49,182 nt of DNA from Azonexus sp. (GTDB lineage: Bacteria > Pseudomonadota > Gammaproteobacteria > Burkholderiales > Rhodocyclaceae): positions 1 to 49,182 of the forward strand of contig JAIRKE010000046.1 of NCBI GenBank assembly GCA_031260295.1, written 5' to 3'. Shown one piece after another: positions 38,797 to 46,624 of this stretch (positions are counted from its first letter, which is position 1; each line of letters begins with the position of its first letter). The notes under the pieces are model-generated. The model was given only the letters and a program-made list of their open reading frames with translations. It did no database searches and was not told the DNA's origin. The position numbers were made by a program, and so were the translations under genes.

Positions 38797-39915
38797 ATGA
38801 ACGCTGTTGCCGAACAACTGGGAAAAACCAAGGGACTCCTGTCCGCCCTCGATGCCCTGACCAACCGGCGGGCCTTCGCCACGCTGGCCATGACGCTGAT
38901 TACCTGCGCCCTGTTTGCCGCCTTGTTGAGCTTCCTTTCCGGCAGCCTCCTCATGAACGGCTATTTTTTCCTGGCGGGACTGTTGGGATTCGTGGGTGGC
39001 GTGATCGATTTGCTGGTTTGCATCACCGGCTTCTCGGCCACCGGTTTCATTCTTGATGCGCAAATGACCGGCAAGCCTCAGCCCACCATCGGCGAAGCGC
39101 TGATGAAAGCCCTGGCCACCCTGCCCCGCCTGCTCGGCGTGGCCGTGCTGCTGTTCCTCCTCGTGCTCGGCATCGCCATCGGCGTCGCCCTGCTCCTGCT
39201 GATCTGCAAGATTCCCGGCGTCGGGCCGCTGCTCTACGTCTTCGTCTTTCCCGTCAGCGTCATCGTGACCGGACTGACGCTGTTCTCCGCCTTCTACATC
39301 GCCGCCCTATCCGGCCCGGCCATCTGGAACGGCAAGACAACCCTGCAAACCGTTGCCCTCCTCGTTTCCATCGCCCGCCAGAGACTGCTTGCCGTCGTCA
39401 TTCATACCCTGTTGCTCGGCCTGCTCATCAGTGTGGTCGCCGGCATCATGATGTTCATTCTGGGCATCGGCATCAGCTTTACCAGTGCGCTCTCCCTGCC
39501 CATCATCGGCCAGGCCGGCGGCTTTGGCGGCCTGAGCAGCATGTTCGGGGGCGGCGGTTCCGGCTACGTCGTCGCGGCCTCCGTCGGCCTTCTTCTGCTG
39601 TTCTCCGTTGCCTGGGTGCTGCCCGTGCTCCTCGGCATTGCCGGCTATTGCCTGATTTACGGCAACGTCACCGATGGCCTCAGCAGCGAGGACATCGAGG
39701 AGAGGCTCAAGGCCGCTCAAAACAAGGCGCGAGAGAGTATCCAACAAGCCCGCGAACAAATGACGACGGCAAAGGCAGCCACAACATCCGCGCCGCAAGA
39801 GACTGAGGCGACCGAGGCTGAGACGACCGAGACGCCCCTCGCCTGCCCGGCCTGCGAACAAGCCGTCGGCAGCGCTGACGCATTCTGCGGAAACTGCGGC
39901 CACAAGCTGAAATAG
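38797..39915 (+). CDS. Polytopic membrane protein with C-terminal zinc ribbon
   Basis: 372 residues from ATG 38797, AAGGGG upstream. Residues 1-290 contain about six hydrophobic helices and a Gly-rich turn (GLSSMFGGGGSGYV); residues 300-340 are a charged helix (ERLKAAQNKARESIQQAREQ) and Thr/Glu-rich linker; the last 30 residues are a zinc ribbon with CPAC...CGNC (ACPACEQAVGSADAFCGNCG). No named family is recognised. The next gene begins with the same type of ribbon, 49 bases on, so the two are a likely operon and may interact. Confidence 0.7.
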   Translation: MNAVAEQLGKTKGLLSALDALTNRRAFATLAMTLITCALFAALLSFLSGSLLMNGYFFLAGLLGFVGGVIDLLVCITGFSATGFILDAQMTGKPQPTIGEALMKALATLPRLLGVAVLLFLLVLGIAIGVALLLLICKIPGVGPLLYVFVFPVSVIVTGLTLFSAFYIAALSGPAIWNGKTTLQTVALLVSIARQRLLAVVIHTLLLGLLISVVAGIMMFILGIGISFTSALSLPIIGQAGGFGGLSSMFGGGGSGYVVAASVGLLLLFSVAWVLPVLLGIAGYCLIYGNVTDGLSSEDIEERLKAAQNKARESIQQAREQMTTAKAATTSAPQETEATEAETTETPLACPACEQAVGSADAFCGNCGHKLK

Positions 39916-39964
39916 ACCGGCGGCCTCCGAGAGGAAAATCCGTTCGCACCTGAAAGGAAATCGC

Positions 39965-40921
39965 ATGTTCTGCACTCAATGCGGCGCCAACAACCGGGAT
40001 GGCGCCAAATTCTGCGCCCAATGCGGCGCTCCCCTGTCCGCGCCGGCCGCAACGCCAGCCCCTCCGCCGCAAGCCGCCGTCCCCAGCAAAGCTCCGGTGG
40101 ATGCCTGGAGCGAAACCCTGCCGCCGGATACGCCACCAAGTGCGATCCCGGAACAAACGCCAACCCCGCTGCCGCAAGCCGCCCCCCCCAACGAAGCGCC
40201 GCTGGATACCTGGAGCGAAACCCTGGCGCCGGCTACGCTGTCAGACGATCTCCCGGAACAAACACCAGAGACCGCCGCCCCGGCCAGATCGCCCGCCCTC
40301 TGGATTGGCCTGGCCGCGCTCGTCCTGGTGATCGTGGTCGTTGGGCTATGGCTGTTCAAGCAGCCCGCCAGCGAGGTGGCCGAGGCCGAGCTTCCCGCCG
40401 CGACGATCGCAGAAGCCCCTGCCGCGCCGCCCGAGGAAGAAGCGCCGCCCGCCGCAACGGCAGAGGAAGAAACAACGACAAGCCTCGCCGACCAGCCCGC
40501 CGCCGAACAAGCGCCCATATTCAATGAAGCGGCCGCCAAGGACCTGATCGCGCGCCTGCAAGCCGGGCCGCCCCCCGCCTCTTGCCGCGCCGGCATTGCC
40601 AAGCTGCGCCAGGAAAATAATCTCACGGCCAATCAAGCCAGCGATATCGCCAGGCGTACCTGGCCGGAACTCTGCTCGCCGCCCAAGCCAGCCGCCGCCG
40701 CGCCAGCGCCGCCGCCCGAAGTCGTCGCGCCGGAGCCGCCAGCCCCGGTAAGCAAGAGCATCGATCAGGTGTACAAAGAGCGTTCAGCCAGCGAATGCGC
40801 GGCCGGGCTATCCGGCTTCTTCTGCCGGGAGGGCCTGCGCAACAAGCTGTGCGCCGGCAAGTGGGCCAGCAGGCCGCCCGCCGGTCAATCGCTGTGTTAT
40901 CTGCCCGAGGAAAGCCGTTGA
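39965..40921 (+). CDS. Zinc-ribbon, single-pass membrane protein with Pro/Ala-rich repeats
   Basis: 318 residues. N-terminal zinc ribbon MFCTQCGANNRDGAKFCAQC; residues 25-105 are Pro/Ala-rich with two copies of a 36-residue repeat (DAWSETLPPDTP and DTWSETLAPATL); a membrane helix about 112-134 (ALWIGLAALVLVIVVVGLWL); then another acidic linker and a C-terminal Cys-containing region (PPASCRAGIAKLRQENNLT; ECAAGLSGFFCREGLRNKLC). The likely layout is ribbon in the cytoplasm and Cys region in the periplasm. Function unknown; the C-terminal Cys pairs could form disulfides. Confidence 0.75.
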   Translation: MFCTQCGANNRDGAKFCAQCGAPLSAPAATPAPPPQAAVPSKAPVDAWSETLPPDTPPSAIPEQTPTPLPQAAPPNEAPLDTWSETLAPATLSDDLPEQTPETAAPARSPALWIGLAALVLVIVVVGLWLFKQPASEVAEAELPAATIAEAPAAPPEEEAPPAATAEEETTTSLADQPAAEQAPIFNEAAAKDLIARLQAGPPPASCRAGIAKLRQENNLTANQASDIARRTWPELCSPPKPAAAAPAPPPEVVAPEPPAPVSKSIDQVYKERSASECAAGLSGFFCREGLRNKLCAGKWASRPPAGQSLCYLPEESR

Positions 40922-40935
40922 TCCGGCTCTCGAAT

Positions 40936-40961
40936 GCAGGGCGAGATAAATCTCGCCCTGC
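40936..40961. terminator. Hairpin after the zinc-ribbon operon
   Basis: GCAGGGCGAGA-TAAA-TCTCGCCCTGC: perfect 11-base stem starting 15 bases after the stop at 40921. No T-run follows, so termination is likely but not classical. Confidence 0.6.
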
Positions 40962-41001
40962 GCTTGCTCACCGCCAAGGGCTGTAGGGCATAGGGCGCGC
41001 G

Positions 41002-41059
41002 CAGCGCATTGCGCCGATCGTTCAAGCGGTCGATTTCCGCAGGATGGCGCATTGCGCTG
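41002..41059. repeat. Imperfect inverted repeat (GCGCATTGCGC type)
   Basis: CAGCGCATTGCGCC (41002-41015) pairs with GGCGCATTGCGCTG (41046-41059) with one central mismatch. Words like this are a common dispersed palindrome in Proteobacteria. The rest of 40962-41195 has no gene. Confidence 0.45.
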
Positions 41060-41195
41060 GCTGCGGTGAAAAAAAGTCGAGTACGTCCCTTTTTCGCAGA
41101 ACAGGCGGAACAAGCAGGATAAGCGGGCGGGTGTCGATAACAGAAGTGCTACCATCAACAAGGCATTCACCCTGTTTACCCCAAGGATATAAGCC

Positions 41196-41756
41196 ATGTC
41201 CGCCCTGCCGCTAGGCAAACCCGCCACTTATGAAGACCTGTGCGGCCTGCCGCCAAACCTGGTGGGCGAAATTGTGCATGGAGTGTTGCACACCCACCCC
41301 AGGCCAGCGCCAAGGCACGCGCGCAGCAGTTCAATGTTGGGCGTGGAGTTGGGTTCTGGGTTCGACAAAGGCAGCAGCGGCCCCGGCGGCTGGTGGATAC
41401 TCGACGAGCCGGAACTCCACCTCGATAACGACATCCTCGTCCCCGATCTGGCGGGCTGGCGGCGCGAACGAATGCCAACGCTGCCTGACACCGCATGGTT
41501 TGAACTCGCCCCCGATTGGGTGTGCGAAGTCCTCTCTCCCGGCACGATGCGGTTTGACCGCATTGAGAAAATGCCGATTTACGCCGCCAGCGGCGTCAAA
41601 CACATCTGGCTCATCGACCCGGAATTACGCACCCTCGAAGCCTTTGAGAACCACGATAGCCGCTGGACGCTCATCGCCACGCACGCCGACCAGGAACAAA
41701 TCCGTGTCCCGCCATTTGATGCCGTGGCGCTCGATCTTGGCGGCTTGTGGGCGTGA
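41196..41756 (+). CDS. Uma2-family (DUF820) endonuclease-like protein
   Basis: 186 residues, ATG behind AAGGA. The PD-(D/E)xK fold residues are in place: HLDNDILVPDLAGWRRERMP, then PDWVCEVLSPGTMRFDRIEK and YAASGVKHIWLIDPELRTLE. Uma2 proteins are restriction-endonuclease-fold proteins, very abundant in cyanobacteria and scattered elsewhere, with unknown biological role. A terminator follows, so it is monocistronic. Confidence 0.88.
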   Translation: MSALPLGKPATYEDLCGLPPNLVGEIVHGVLHTHPRPAPRHARSSSMLGVELGSGFDKGSSGPGGWWILDEPELHLDNDILVPDLAGWRRERMPTLPDTAWFELAPDWVCEVLSPGTMRFDRIEKMPIYAASGVKHIWLIDPELRTLEAFENHDSRWTLIATHADQEQIRVPPFDAVALDLGGLWA

Positions 41757-41772
41757 TTGCGCCAAAACAAAA

Positions 41773-41796
41773 CCCGCAGTGATGCGGGCTATTTGT
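41773..41796 (+). terminator. Terminator of the Uma2 gene
   Basis: CCCGCA-GTGA-TGCGGG followed by CTATTTGTTT. A second inverted pair CCCCATGGC/GCCATGGGG (41834-41878) stands between this and the convergent PEP-CTERM gene. Confidence 0.7.
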
Positions 41797-41887
41797 TTGG
41801 GGTGTCGGAGTTGTGAAAATAATTGAAGCTGACCCCCATGGCTCTCGTAAGACAATGGCTTAAGGTAGTGCCATGGGGAGCCGACCC

Positions 41888-42688
41888 TTATTTCTTGCTA
41901 TTTCTATTTTTGACACGAGAAAAGCCGAATCCTGCCAAGCCGAGTGTAAACAAGGCAAGTGTTGTCGGCTCTGGTACGTTACCCATATCACCAGCGGTAT
42001 TGGAGGCTACGATGCGGAAGTTATCCATCGTCGCGTAGCCCCCGGAGAGCAGATCAATTTGCAATGTGACGTTGCCATTGGTTGAAGCTGAGGCGTCGAG
42101 CGCGGCCACAAGCGTGGTCCAGTTCAATGTAAAGTTGTTGACAGAATCCGCACCCGACAGATCGACAAACGACAACAGCGTGCCATTGCCAGAAAGGTTG
42201 GCTACCCCAGTCGGGTTGTCGTACAGACTGAAACGGAAGCTCGGCGCACCATCTGCGAATGGCCCGCTGGGGCCTTGGAGGCCAAGACGTGAGACATCGA
42301 GTTGGAAATTGAGGAAATTGTAGGCACCCACATCGAAACTCAAGCCAAGCCGGTCATCCTCAACATCATTTTGCATGCCAATGCTGTAATTCCCCCCTTG
42401 CCCGGTCGAATCCACATAGCCCGTCCCAAAAGCGGTGCCGCCAGTAAGGTGGATGGTTTCTACCGTGTTAGCCTGCGAAAAGGTGAAGCCAATCGGTTGG
42501 TTGGTATAGAGCGAATTGACCGACTGGCCCGATACATCGGCATAGTGTACACCAGCATAGTGACCTTGAACCCACCCGACTGGGTTCTCAAAGTTTTGGG
42601 TGTAAAGAACAGTGGAAGCGTGGCTGGTCGAGCCAAGTACCGCACCAAAAACCAATCCGGCAAACAAGAATTTATTGATTTGTTTCAT
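41888..42688 (-). CDS. PEP-CTERM sorting-domain exported protein
   Basis: 266 residues from ATG 42688, with GGAGA at good spacing. N-terminal signal peptide (KFLFAGLVFGAVLGSTSHAS). The C-terminus has the PEP-CTERM signal: VPEPTTLALFTLGLAGFGFS followed by Arg/Lys. Known role of the signal: exosortase (EpsH/XrtA-type) cuts it after transport, in bacteria with exopolysaccharide matrices. The body is a beta-rich sequence (GYVDSTGQGGNYSIG and DNFRIVASNT) like many such surface proteins. No exosortase or polysaccharide genes are in the window. Confidence 0.9.
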   Translation of the reverse strand: MKQINKFLFAGLVFGAVLGSTSHASTVLYTQNFENPVGWVQGHYAGVHYADVSGQSVNSLYTNQPIGFTFSQANTVETIHLTGGTAFGTGYVDSTGQGGNYSIGMQNDVEDDRLGLSFDVGAYNFLNFQLDVSRLGLQGPSGPFADGAPSFRFSLYDNPTGVANLSGNGTLLSFVDLSGADSVNNFTLNWTTLVAALDASASTNGNVTLQIDLLSGGYATMDNFRIVASNTAGDMGNVPEPTTLALFTLGLAGFGFSRVKNRNSKK

Positions 42689-42897
42689 CGTGAATCTCCA
42701 TGGTTGAGTAATATCGAGTCTGATTGCCATAGCGAAAAAGGGTCATCTTCGACTTAGCTTTCTTCTTCACGGCGCTCCTCAAAAAAGTCAAATCGAAGCT
42801 GCGCTCTGACACATCAGCTGATCCCCTTTGCTGATGGATCGAAACAATAACACATCCTACCAAATCGGTAGCATCGCCGCCGGCGCAAGCGTGGACG

Positions 42898-43251
42898 ATG
42901 TCGTCTTTGCATCACAGCAGCGCTGGCATCGTGCTCAAGAAGCGGCTAAAAGAGGCGAGACTTCGTACAGGTCTATCCCAGGAACAGCTTGGGGTAGAGG
43001 CTGGCCTCGACTTGATGTCCGCCAGCGCGAGGATGAACCGCTACGAGACGGGGGCGCGGGTACCAAATTTTGCACTGGTGGAGGCGCTTGCCAAGGTGCT
43101 CAACGTGCCAACGCCTTACCTCTACGCGGCAGACGACTCCATGGCGCGGATGATCGTTGCCTTCGGGATGCTCTCCGAGGATGAAAAGATGGCGGCGCTG
43201 GAGTTTGTTGAGAGGGCGGCGCGTATTTCAATTCCATCTGACGCCCCATAG
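42898..43251 (+). CDS. XRE-family transcriptional regulator
   Basis: 117 residues. HTH at about 14-70: LKKRLKEARLRTGLSQEQLG, RMNRYETGARVPNFALVEAL, then AKVLNVPTPYLYAADD, the usual end of a Cro/C1-type domain; the C-terminal 40 residues are helical. The ATG at 42898 was chosen because it keeps the full domain; a GTG a few codons later is possible. It lies alone between a divergent PEP-CTERM gene and the following operon. Targets are unknown. Confidence 0.8.
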   Translation: MSSLHHSSAGIVLKKRLKEARLRTGLSQEQLGVEAGLDLMSASARMNRYETGARVPNFALVEALAKVLNVPTPYLYAADDSMARMIVAFGMLSEDEKMAALEFVERAARISIPSDAP

Positions 43252-43377
43252 CGGCGCATTCAACCCCTCCTGAATCATCATTTCGGAATGGAAAAACGCT
43301 CCATTCCGATCAAAGCGGAAGTTTTCCCCGCTGCGGATGCACAGACTGGGGACTCCAATCACTTGCCGGAGTCCCCC

Positions 43378-43722
43378 ATGAATGCCTATCTGTTGCTGTT
43401 GATCGAACTCACTCTCGCCATCGCGGTCAGCCTGGCGGCGCTGCGGGTATTGTCCCGGCCGCTGGTCGATCTCCTGCGCCACATTTGCCCAGGCGAGCAG
43501 GCGGCGGTTTTCTGGCAGAGCTGCACCAAAGTGATGCTGCTGCTCGCGCCCCTGTTGCTGGTATTGGGCGTGGATCAGATGAAGCTCTTTGACGATCCGC
43601 TGGATAGCCTGCGCCTGGCGCTGATCGCGGCACTCGGCGGTTTGCTGCTGGCCCTGCATGTGGTTGGCAAACGCCTCGGCCGCTTTGTCGTCGTGCCGCC
43701 AGCCATGCGGAGCGAATCGTGA
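43378..43722 (+). CDS. Small membrane protein, first gene of a four-gene operon
   Basis: 114 residues, ATG behind GGAG. About three hydrophobic helices (LLLLIELTLAIAVSLAALRV; VMLLLAPLLLVLGV; LRLALIAALGGLLLALHVVG) and a short basic C-terminus. The stop overlaps the GTG start of the SDR gene (GTGA). No family recognised, but the operon context and coding bias make it real. Confidence 0.7.
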   Translation: MNAYLLLLIELTLAIAVSLAALRVLSRPLVDLLRHICPGEQAAVFWQSCTKVMLLLAPLLLVLGVDQMKLFDDPLDSLRLALIAALGGLLLALHVVGKRLGRFVVVPPAMRSES

Positions 43723-44585
43723 ACATCCTGCTCACCGGCGCCAGCGGCTTCATCGGCCGCAACCTCATGGCGGCACTGGCCAGTGCCGGGCACCAGATCA
43801 GGCCGGCGATGCGCGGCAACGGCATCGATTTTCGCCGCATGCTGGCACCGGCCGACTGGTTGCCGCACCTCCGGGGAATCGATGCAGTCATCAACTGCGT
43901 CGGCATCATCGGCGAGAGCGCCGGCCAGAAGTTCCGGCCGCTGCACGCCGAGGCACCGGCCGCTCTGTTCCGCGCCTGCGCCGCGGCCGGCATCCGGCGC
44001 GTCATCCAGATATCCGCTCTCGGTGCCGACGGCACGGCGTTCTCCGCCTATCACCTGAGCAAACGCACCGCCGACGACTGTTTACGCAGCCTTGATCTCG
44101 ACTGGTTCGTGTTGCGCCCGTCGCTGATCTACGGTCGCGGCGGCGGCAGCGCCGAATGGCTGCTGCGCCTGGCGGCATGGCCGATATTGCCGGTATTGGG
44201 AAACGGCATACAGGAATTGCAGCCGGTCCATATCGTCGACGTCGTAGCCACCGTCCAGCGCTGCCTGGTTGCGACAACGGCTAGGCAGACGCTGGACATC
44301 GTCGGCCCTGACACCTTCACCTTCGTCGACTGGCTGCAACGCATGCGCGCGGCTCGCGGGCTGAGTCGGGCGCCCGTGCTGCACATCCCCTACCGCCTGG
44401 CGTTGGTGCTAGCTTGGCTCGGGCAAAGCCTCAGCCCGCTGTTGCGGACGGACAATCTGCGCATGCTCAAGACAGGCTACCGGGCCGAGGTCGAACCGCT
44501 TGCCGAATTCCTCGGGCGACTGCCGCTTGGCGCCGAGCCACGGCTGTTCTTTTCCGACGCAATCGAACCTGGGAGCACAACATGA
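43719..44585 (+). CDS. NAD(P)-dependent SDR-type epimerase/reductase
   Basis: 288 residues with a GTG start overlapping the previous stop. Rossmann start MNILLTGASGFIGRNLMAAL. The catalytic YxxxK is present in FSAYHLSKRTADD, with upstream Ser (VIQISALGADGTAF). It is of the atypical/extended SDR type close to NDUFA9-like and YbjT-like proteins; the substrate is unknown. The operon partners (DUF2269, DUF4166) suggest a membrane-linked pathway. It overlaps the next gene by ATGA. Confidence 0.85.
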   Translation: MNILLTGASGFIGRNLMAALASAGHQIRPAMRGNGIDFRRMLAPADWLPHLRGIDAVINCVGIIGESAGQKFRPLHAEAPAALFRACAAAGIRRVIQISALGADGTAFSAYHLSKRTADDCLRSLDLDWFVLRPSLIYGRGGGSAEWLLRLAAWPILPVLGNGIQELQPVHIVDVVATVQRCLVATTARQTLDIVGPDTFTFVDWLQRMRAARGLSRAPVLHIPYRLALVLAWLGQSLSPLLRTDNLRMLKTGYRAEVEPLAEFLGRLPLGAEPRLFFSDAIEPGSTT

Positions 44586-45061
44586 CCTACACCGCACTCA
44601 AGACGCTGCATATCCTGAGCATGGTGCTGCTGTTCGGTACCGGACTGGGTAGCGCGTTCTACAAATGGATGGCCGACCGCAGCGGCAATCTCGCACACAT
44701 CGCCGTCACCAATCGTCATGTCGTGCTGGCCGACTGGCTGTTCACCACGCCGACCGTGATTTTCCAGCCGCTCAGCGGCCTGTGGATGATGCACTTGCTC
44801 GATCTGCCGCTGAGCACGCCGTGGGTCGCGGCCAGCCTCGGTCTGTACTGCCTGGCTGGCGCCTGCTGGCTGCCGGTAGTCTGGTTGCAGATTCGCATGC
44901 GGAACATTGCCGCCGACGCGCTGGCACACCGGGCTGCTTTGCCTGGAAGCTACTGGAAGATGGCGCGCTGCTGGTTCTGGCTCGGCGTGCCCGCCTTTTG
45001 CGCGATGGTACTGGTCGTCGCGCTGATGGTTTTCAAGCATCTACCGGGAGCCGGATCATGA
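44582..45061 (+). CDS. DUF2269 family membrane protein
   Basis: 159 residues; ATG 44582 overlaps the SDR stop. Four hydrophobic helices: LKTLHILSMVLLFGTGLGSA, WLFTTPTVIFQPLSGLWMM, SLGLYCLAGACWLPVVWLQI and WFWLGVPAFCAMVLVVALMV, the expected DUF2269 profile with His in helix 1. No function is established. It overlaps the DUF4166 gene by four bases. Confidence 0.85.
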   Translation: MTYTALKTLHILSMVLLFGTGLGSAFYKWMADRSGNLAHIAVTNRHVVLADWLFTTPTVIFQPLSGLWMMHLLDLPLSTPWVAASLGLYCLAGACWLPVVWLQIRMRNIAADALAHRAALPGSYWKMARCWFWLGVPAFCAMVLVVALMVFKHLPGAGS

Positions 45062-45669
45062 AAAGCCTGATGCAAACGGCGCTCGGCGCCGACTGGGACA
45101 AGCTGCCGACAGCTCTGCAAGCGCACTACCGTTTCGGCACGACCACCGACAGCGGGCACATGGATATCGAATACCCGCGCTGGATGCAGCCCTGCCTGAG
45201 CGCGCTGCGCTGCCTCGGTGCCCTTGTCGATCGTCGTGGACGGCAGGTCGCCACCGTGGTCGAAAAAGAGGTCGTCAACAATCGCCAGTTGTGGCGGCGC
45301 ACCCTGACCTACCCCGATGGCCGGACGTGCCGCTTCGACAGCTTCTGGGTCGCCGCCAGCGACGGCCAACTGATCGAATTCGTCAATCCGCTGCTCGGCC
45401 TGCGGATGGCGCCCTGGGTCGAGGATGGGCGGCTTCATTACCGGGGAGTCTGCTTCGTGGTAAAGCTCGGCCCCTGGCTGCTGCCGATCCCGGAATGGCT
45501 GGTTCTCGGCCATACGACCATCGTCGAAGAAGCCTTGGATGACTGCCACTTCGCCATGGATTTCCGCCTGACCCATCCGCTGTTCGGCCAGTTGTTCCGC
45601 TATTCGGGGCGGTTCGCGGCTGAATCCTGCTCTAGTGCCGGCAGCAGGCGCGGCTGCGGCTGCTCGTAG
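45058..45669 (+). CDS. DUF4166 domain protein
   Basis: 203 residues. The sequence LPTALQAHYRFGTTTDSGHM, PLLGLRMAPWVEDGRLHYRG and PIPEWLVLGHTTIVEEALDD matches DUF4166, which is often fused or linked to SDR-type proteins, as here with the SDR two genes upstream. The fold may bind a lipid or small molecule; unknown. The last residues (after FRYSGRF) are Ser/Gly/Cys-rich, atypical, and overlap the convergent folA gene by 70 bases. Confidence 0.85.
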   Translation: MKSLMQTALGADWDKLPTALQAHYRFGTTTDSGHMDIEYPRWMQPCLSALRCLGALVDRRGRQVATVVEKEVVNNRQLWRRTLTYPDGRTCRFDSFWVAASDGQLIEFVNPLLGLRMAPWVEDGRLHYRGVCFVVKLGPWLLPIPEWLVLGHTTIVEEALDDCHFAMDFRLTHPLFGQLFRYSGRFAAESCSSAGSRRGCGCS

Positions 45670-46166
45670 ATCTGGAAACGGCACATCACCTCGCCCCCTC
45701 CCCGGCGCTCCCGCAGATGCTTCACTGTTTCGCTGAGCAGCGGCCAGGAAGCCAGCGGCACCGATTCGGGAAACAAGGTGTCGCCGGCAAATGGCCGGTC
45801 GATGCGGGTCAAGTAGAAACGGCGGCAATAGGGCCAGGCGGCGGCATAGATAGCCGCGCCGCCAATGACGAACACCGGCTTGCCGGTCGCCAGCGCGGCG
45901 CGCAGCCCTTCCTCGACCGAGGCGACCTGCCGGCAACCGGGGCGCAGCGCCAGATTCGCCCGGCGGCTGACGATGAATGAATCGACCGGCACCTCATCCA
46001 TCGACTCATAGGTCAGCCGGCCGATGAGCAGCGCCGCGCCGGCGACCGTGGCCTCGAAATAGGCCAATTCCTCTGGAATGTCCCAAGGCAGCCAGTTGCC
46101 CAGCCCGAGCATGCCGTTGCTGGCCACGGCGCCGATGGCGGCGATCAGCGGCGCAGCGCGTTCCAT
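45600..46166 (-). CDS. folA: Dihydrofolate reductase
   Basis: 188 residues. The family motifs are present: LIAAIGAVASNGMLGLGNWL, PWDIPEELAYFE, GRLTYESM (GRxTxE), PVFVIGGAAIYAAA (GG) and DTLFPES. At the catalytic acid position (Asp27 in E. coli) the alignment gives Glu33, as in vertebrate enzymes. The C-terminus runs about 17 residues past the usual end (QIYEQPQP onward). It reduces dihydrofolate with NADPH. It overlaps folB upstream and DUF4166 convergently. Confidence 0.92.
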   Translation of the reverse strand: MERAAPLIAAIGAVASNGMLGLGNWLPWDIPEELAYFEATVAGAALLIGRLTYESMDEVPVDSFIVSRRANLALRPGCRQVASVEEGLRAALATGKPVFVIGGAAIYAAAWPYCRRFYLTRIDRPFAGDTLFPESVPLASWPLLSETVKHLRERRGGGEVMCRFQIYEQPQPRLLPALEQDSAANRPE

Positions 46167-46528
46167 TGCGCCCGGCTCAGTCGCAGCGAGATGGCCGGCG
46201 TTCCCTGGCCCTTGTAGACGTGCGGCTTGTGCATCGAGACGAAGGCTTCAGTCACGATGGCGATGGTAAAAATCGCATCCATCACTTGAAGAATGCTGGA
46301 TTCCAGGCAGACACTATGCTCGTCCTGCTCCAGCCGGCGGATGGCGAGGAAAACCGCTTCGTAATCCACCACCTGGCGGATGTCGTTCGGATCGGCAACG
46401 GCGGCCACCGGCGCCCAGGCATCGGCATGGACGATAACCGCCTGGGGACCGCGCTGTTCCAGCGGACTGCACCCGGTCCGCAACTGGATGGTGGCATCGA
46501 CGGATGCGCACCAGTGGTCGGTTAACAC
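46145..46528 (-). CDS. Dihydroneopterin aldolase-like protein (FolB/FolX family)
   Basis: 127 residues. VVDYEAVFLAIRRLE (Tyr56), VCLESSILQVMDAIF (Glu76) and SMHKPHVYKG (Lys101) line up with the Tyr, Glu and Lys of dihydroneopterin aldolases, which split dihydroneopterin in folate synthesis. The first 22 residues are extra. The stop lies inside folA's start region (22-base overlap), so the two folate genes form one unit. FolX (epimerase) is an alternative. Confidence 0.75.
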   Translation of the reverse strand: MLTDHWCASVDATIQLRTGCSPLEQRGPQAVIVHADAWAPVAAVADPNDIRQVVDYEAVFLAIRRLEQDEHSVCLESSILQVMDAIFTIAIVTEAFVSMHKPHVYKGQGTPAISLRLSRAQWNALRR

Positions 46529-46578
46529 AGAAAGCCCCCTTGCTCGGAAAACGCTTACGATACCAGACGCCCGGACAG

Positions 46579-46601
46579 CAAAAAGGGCGCCGCAACGCCC
46601 T
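46579..46601 (-). terminator. Terminator after the first Q-rich gene
   Basis: On the minus strand AGGGCG-TTGCGG-CGCCCT is followed by TTTTTG; it starts 24 bases after the stop at 46625. Confidence 0.75.
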
Positions 46602-46624
46602 GGATGGAAATCCCGATGAAAGCT

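Noticed and set aside
42828..43184. 118-codon frame overlapping the XRE gene
   Set aside because: It is out of frame with the clear HTH protein at 42898-43251 and encodes low-complexity sequence.
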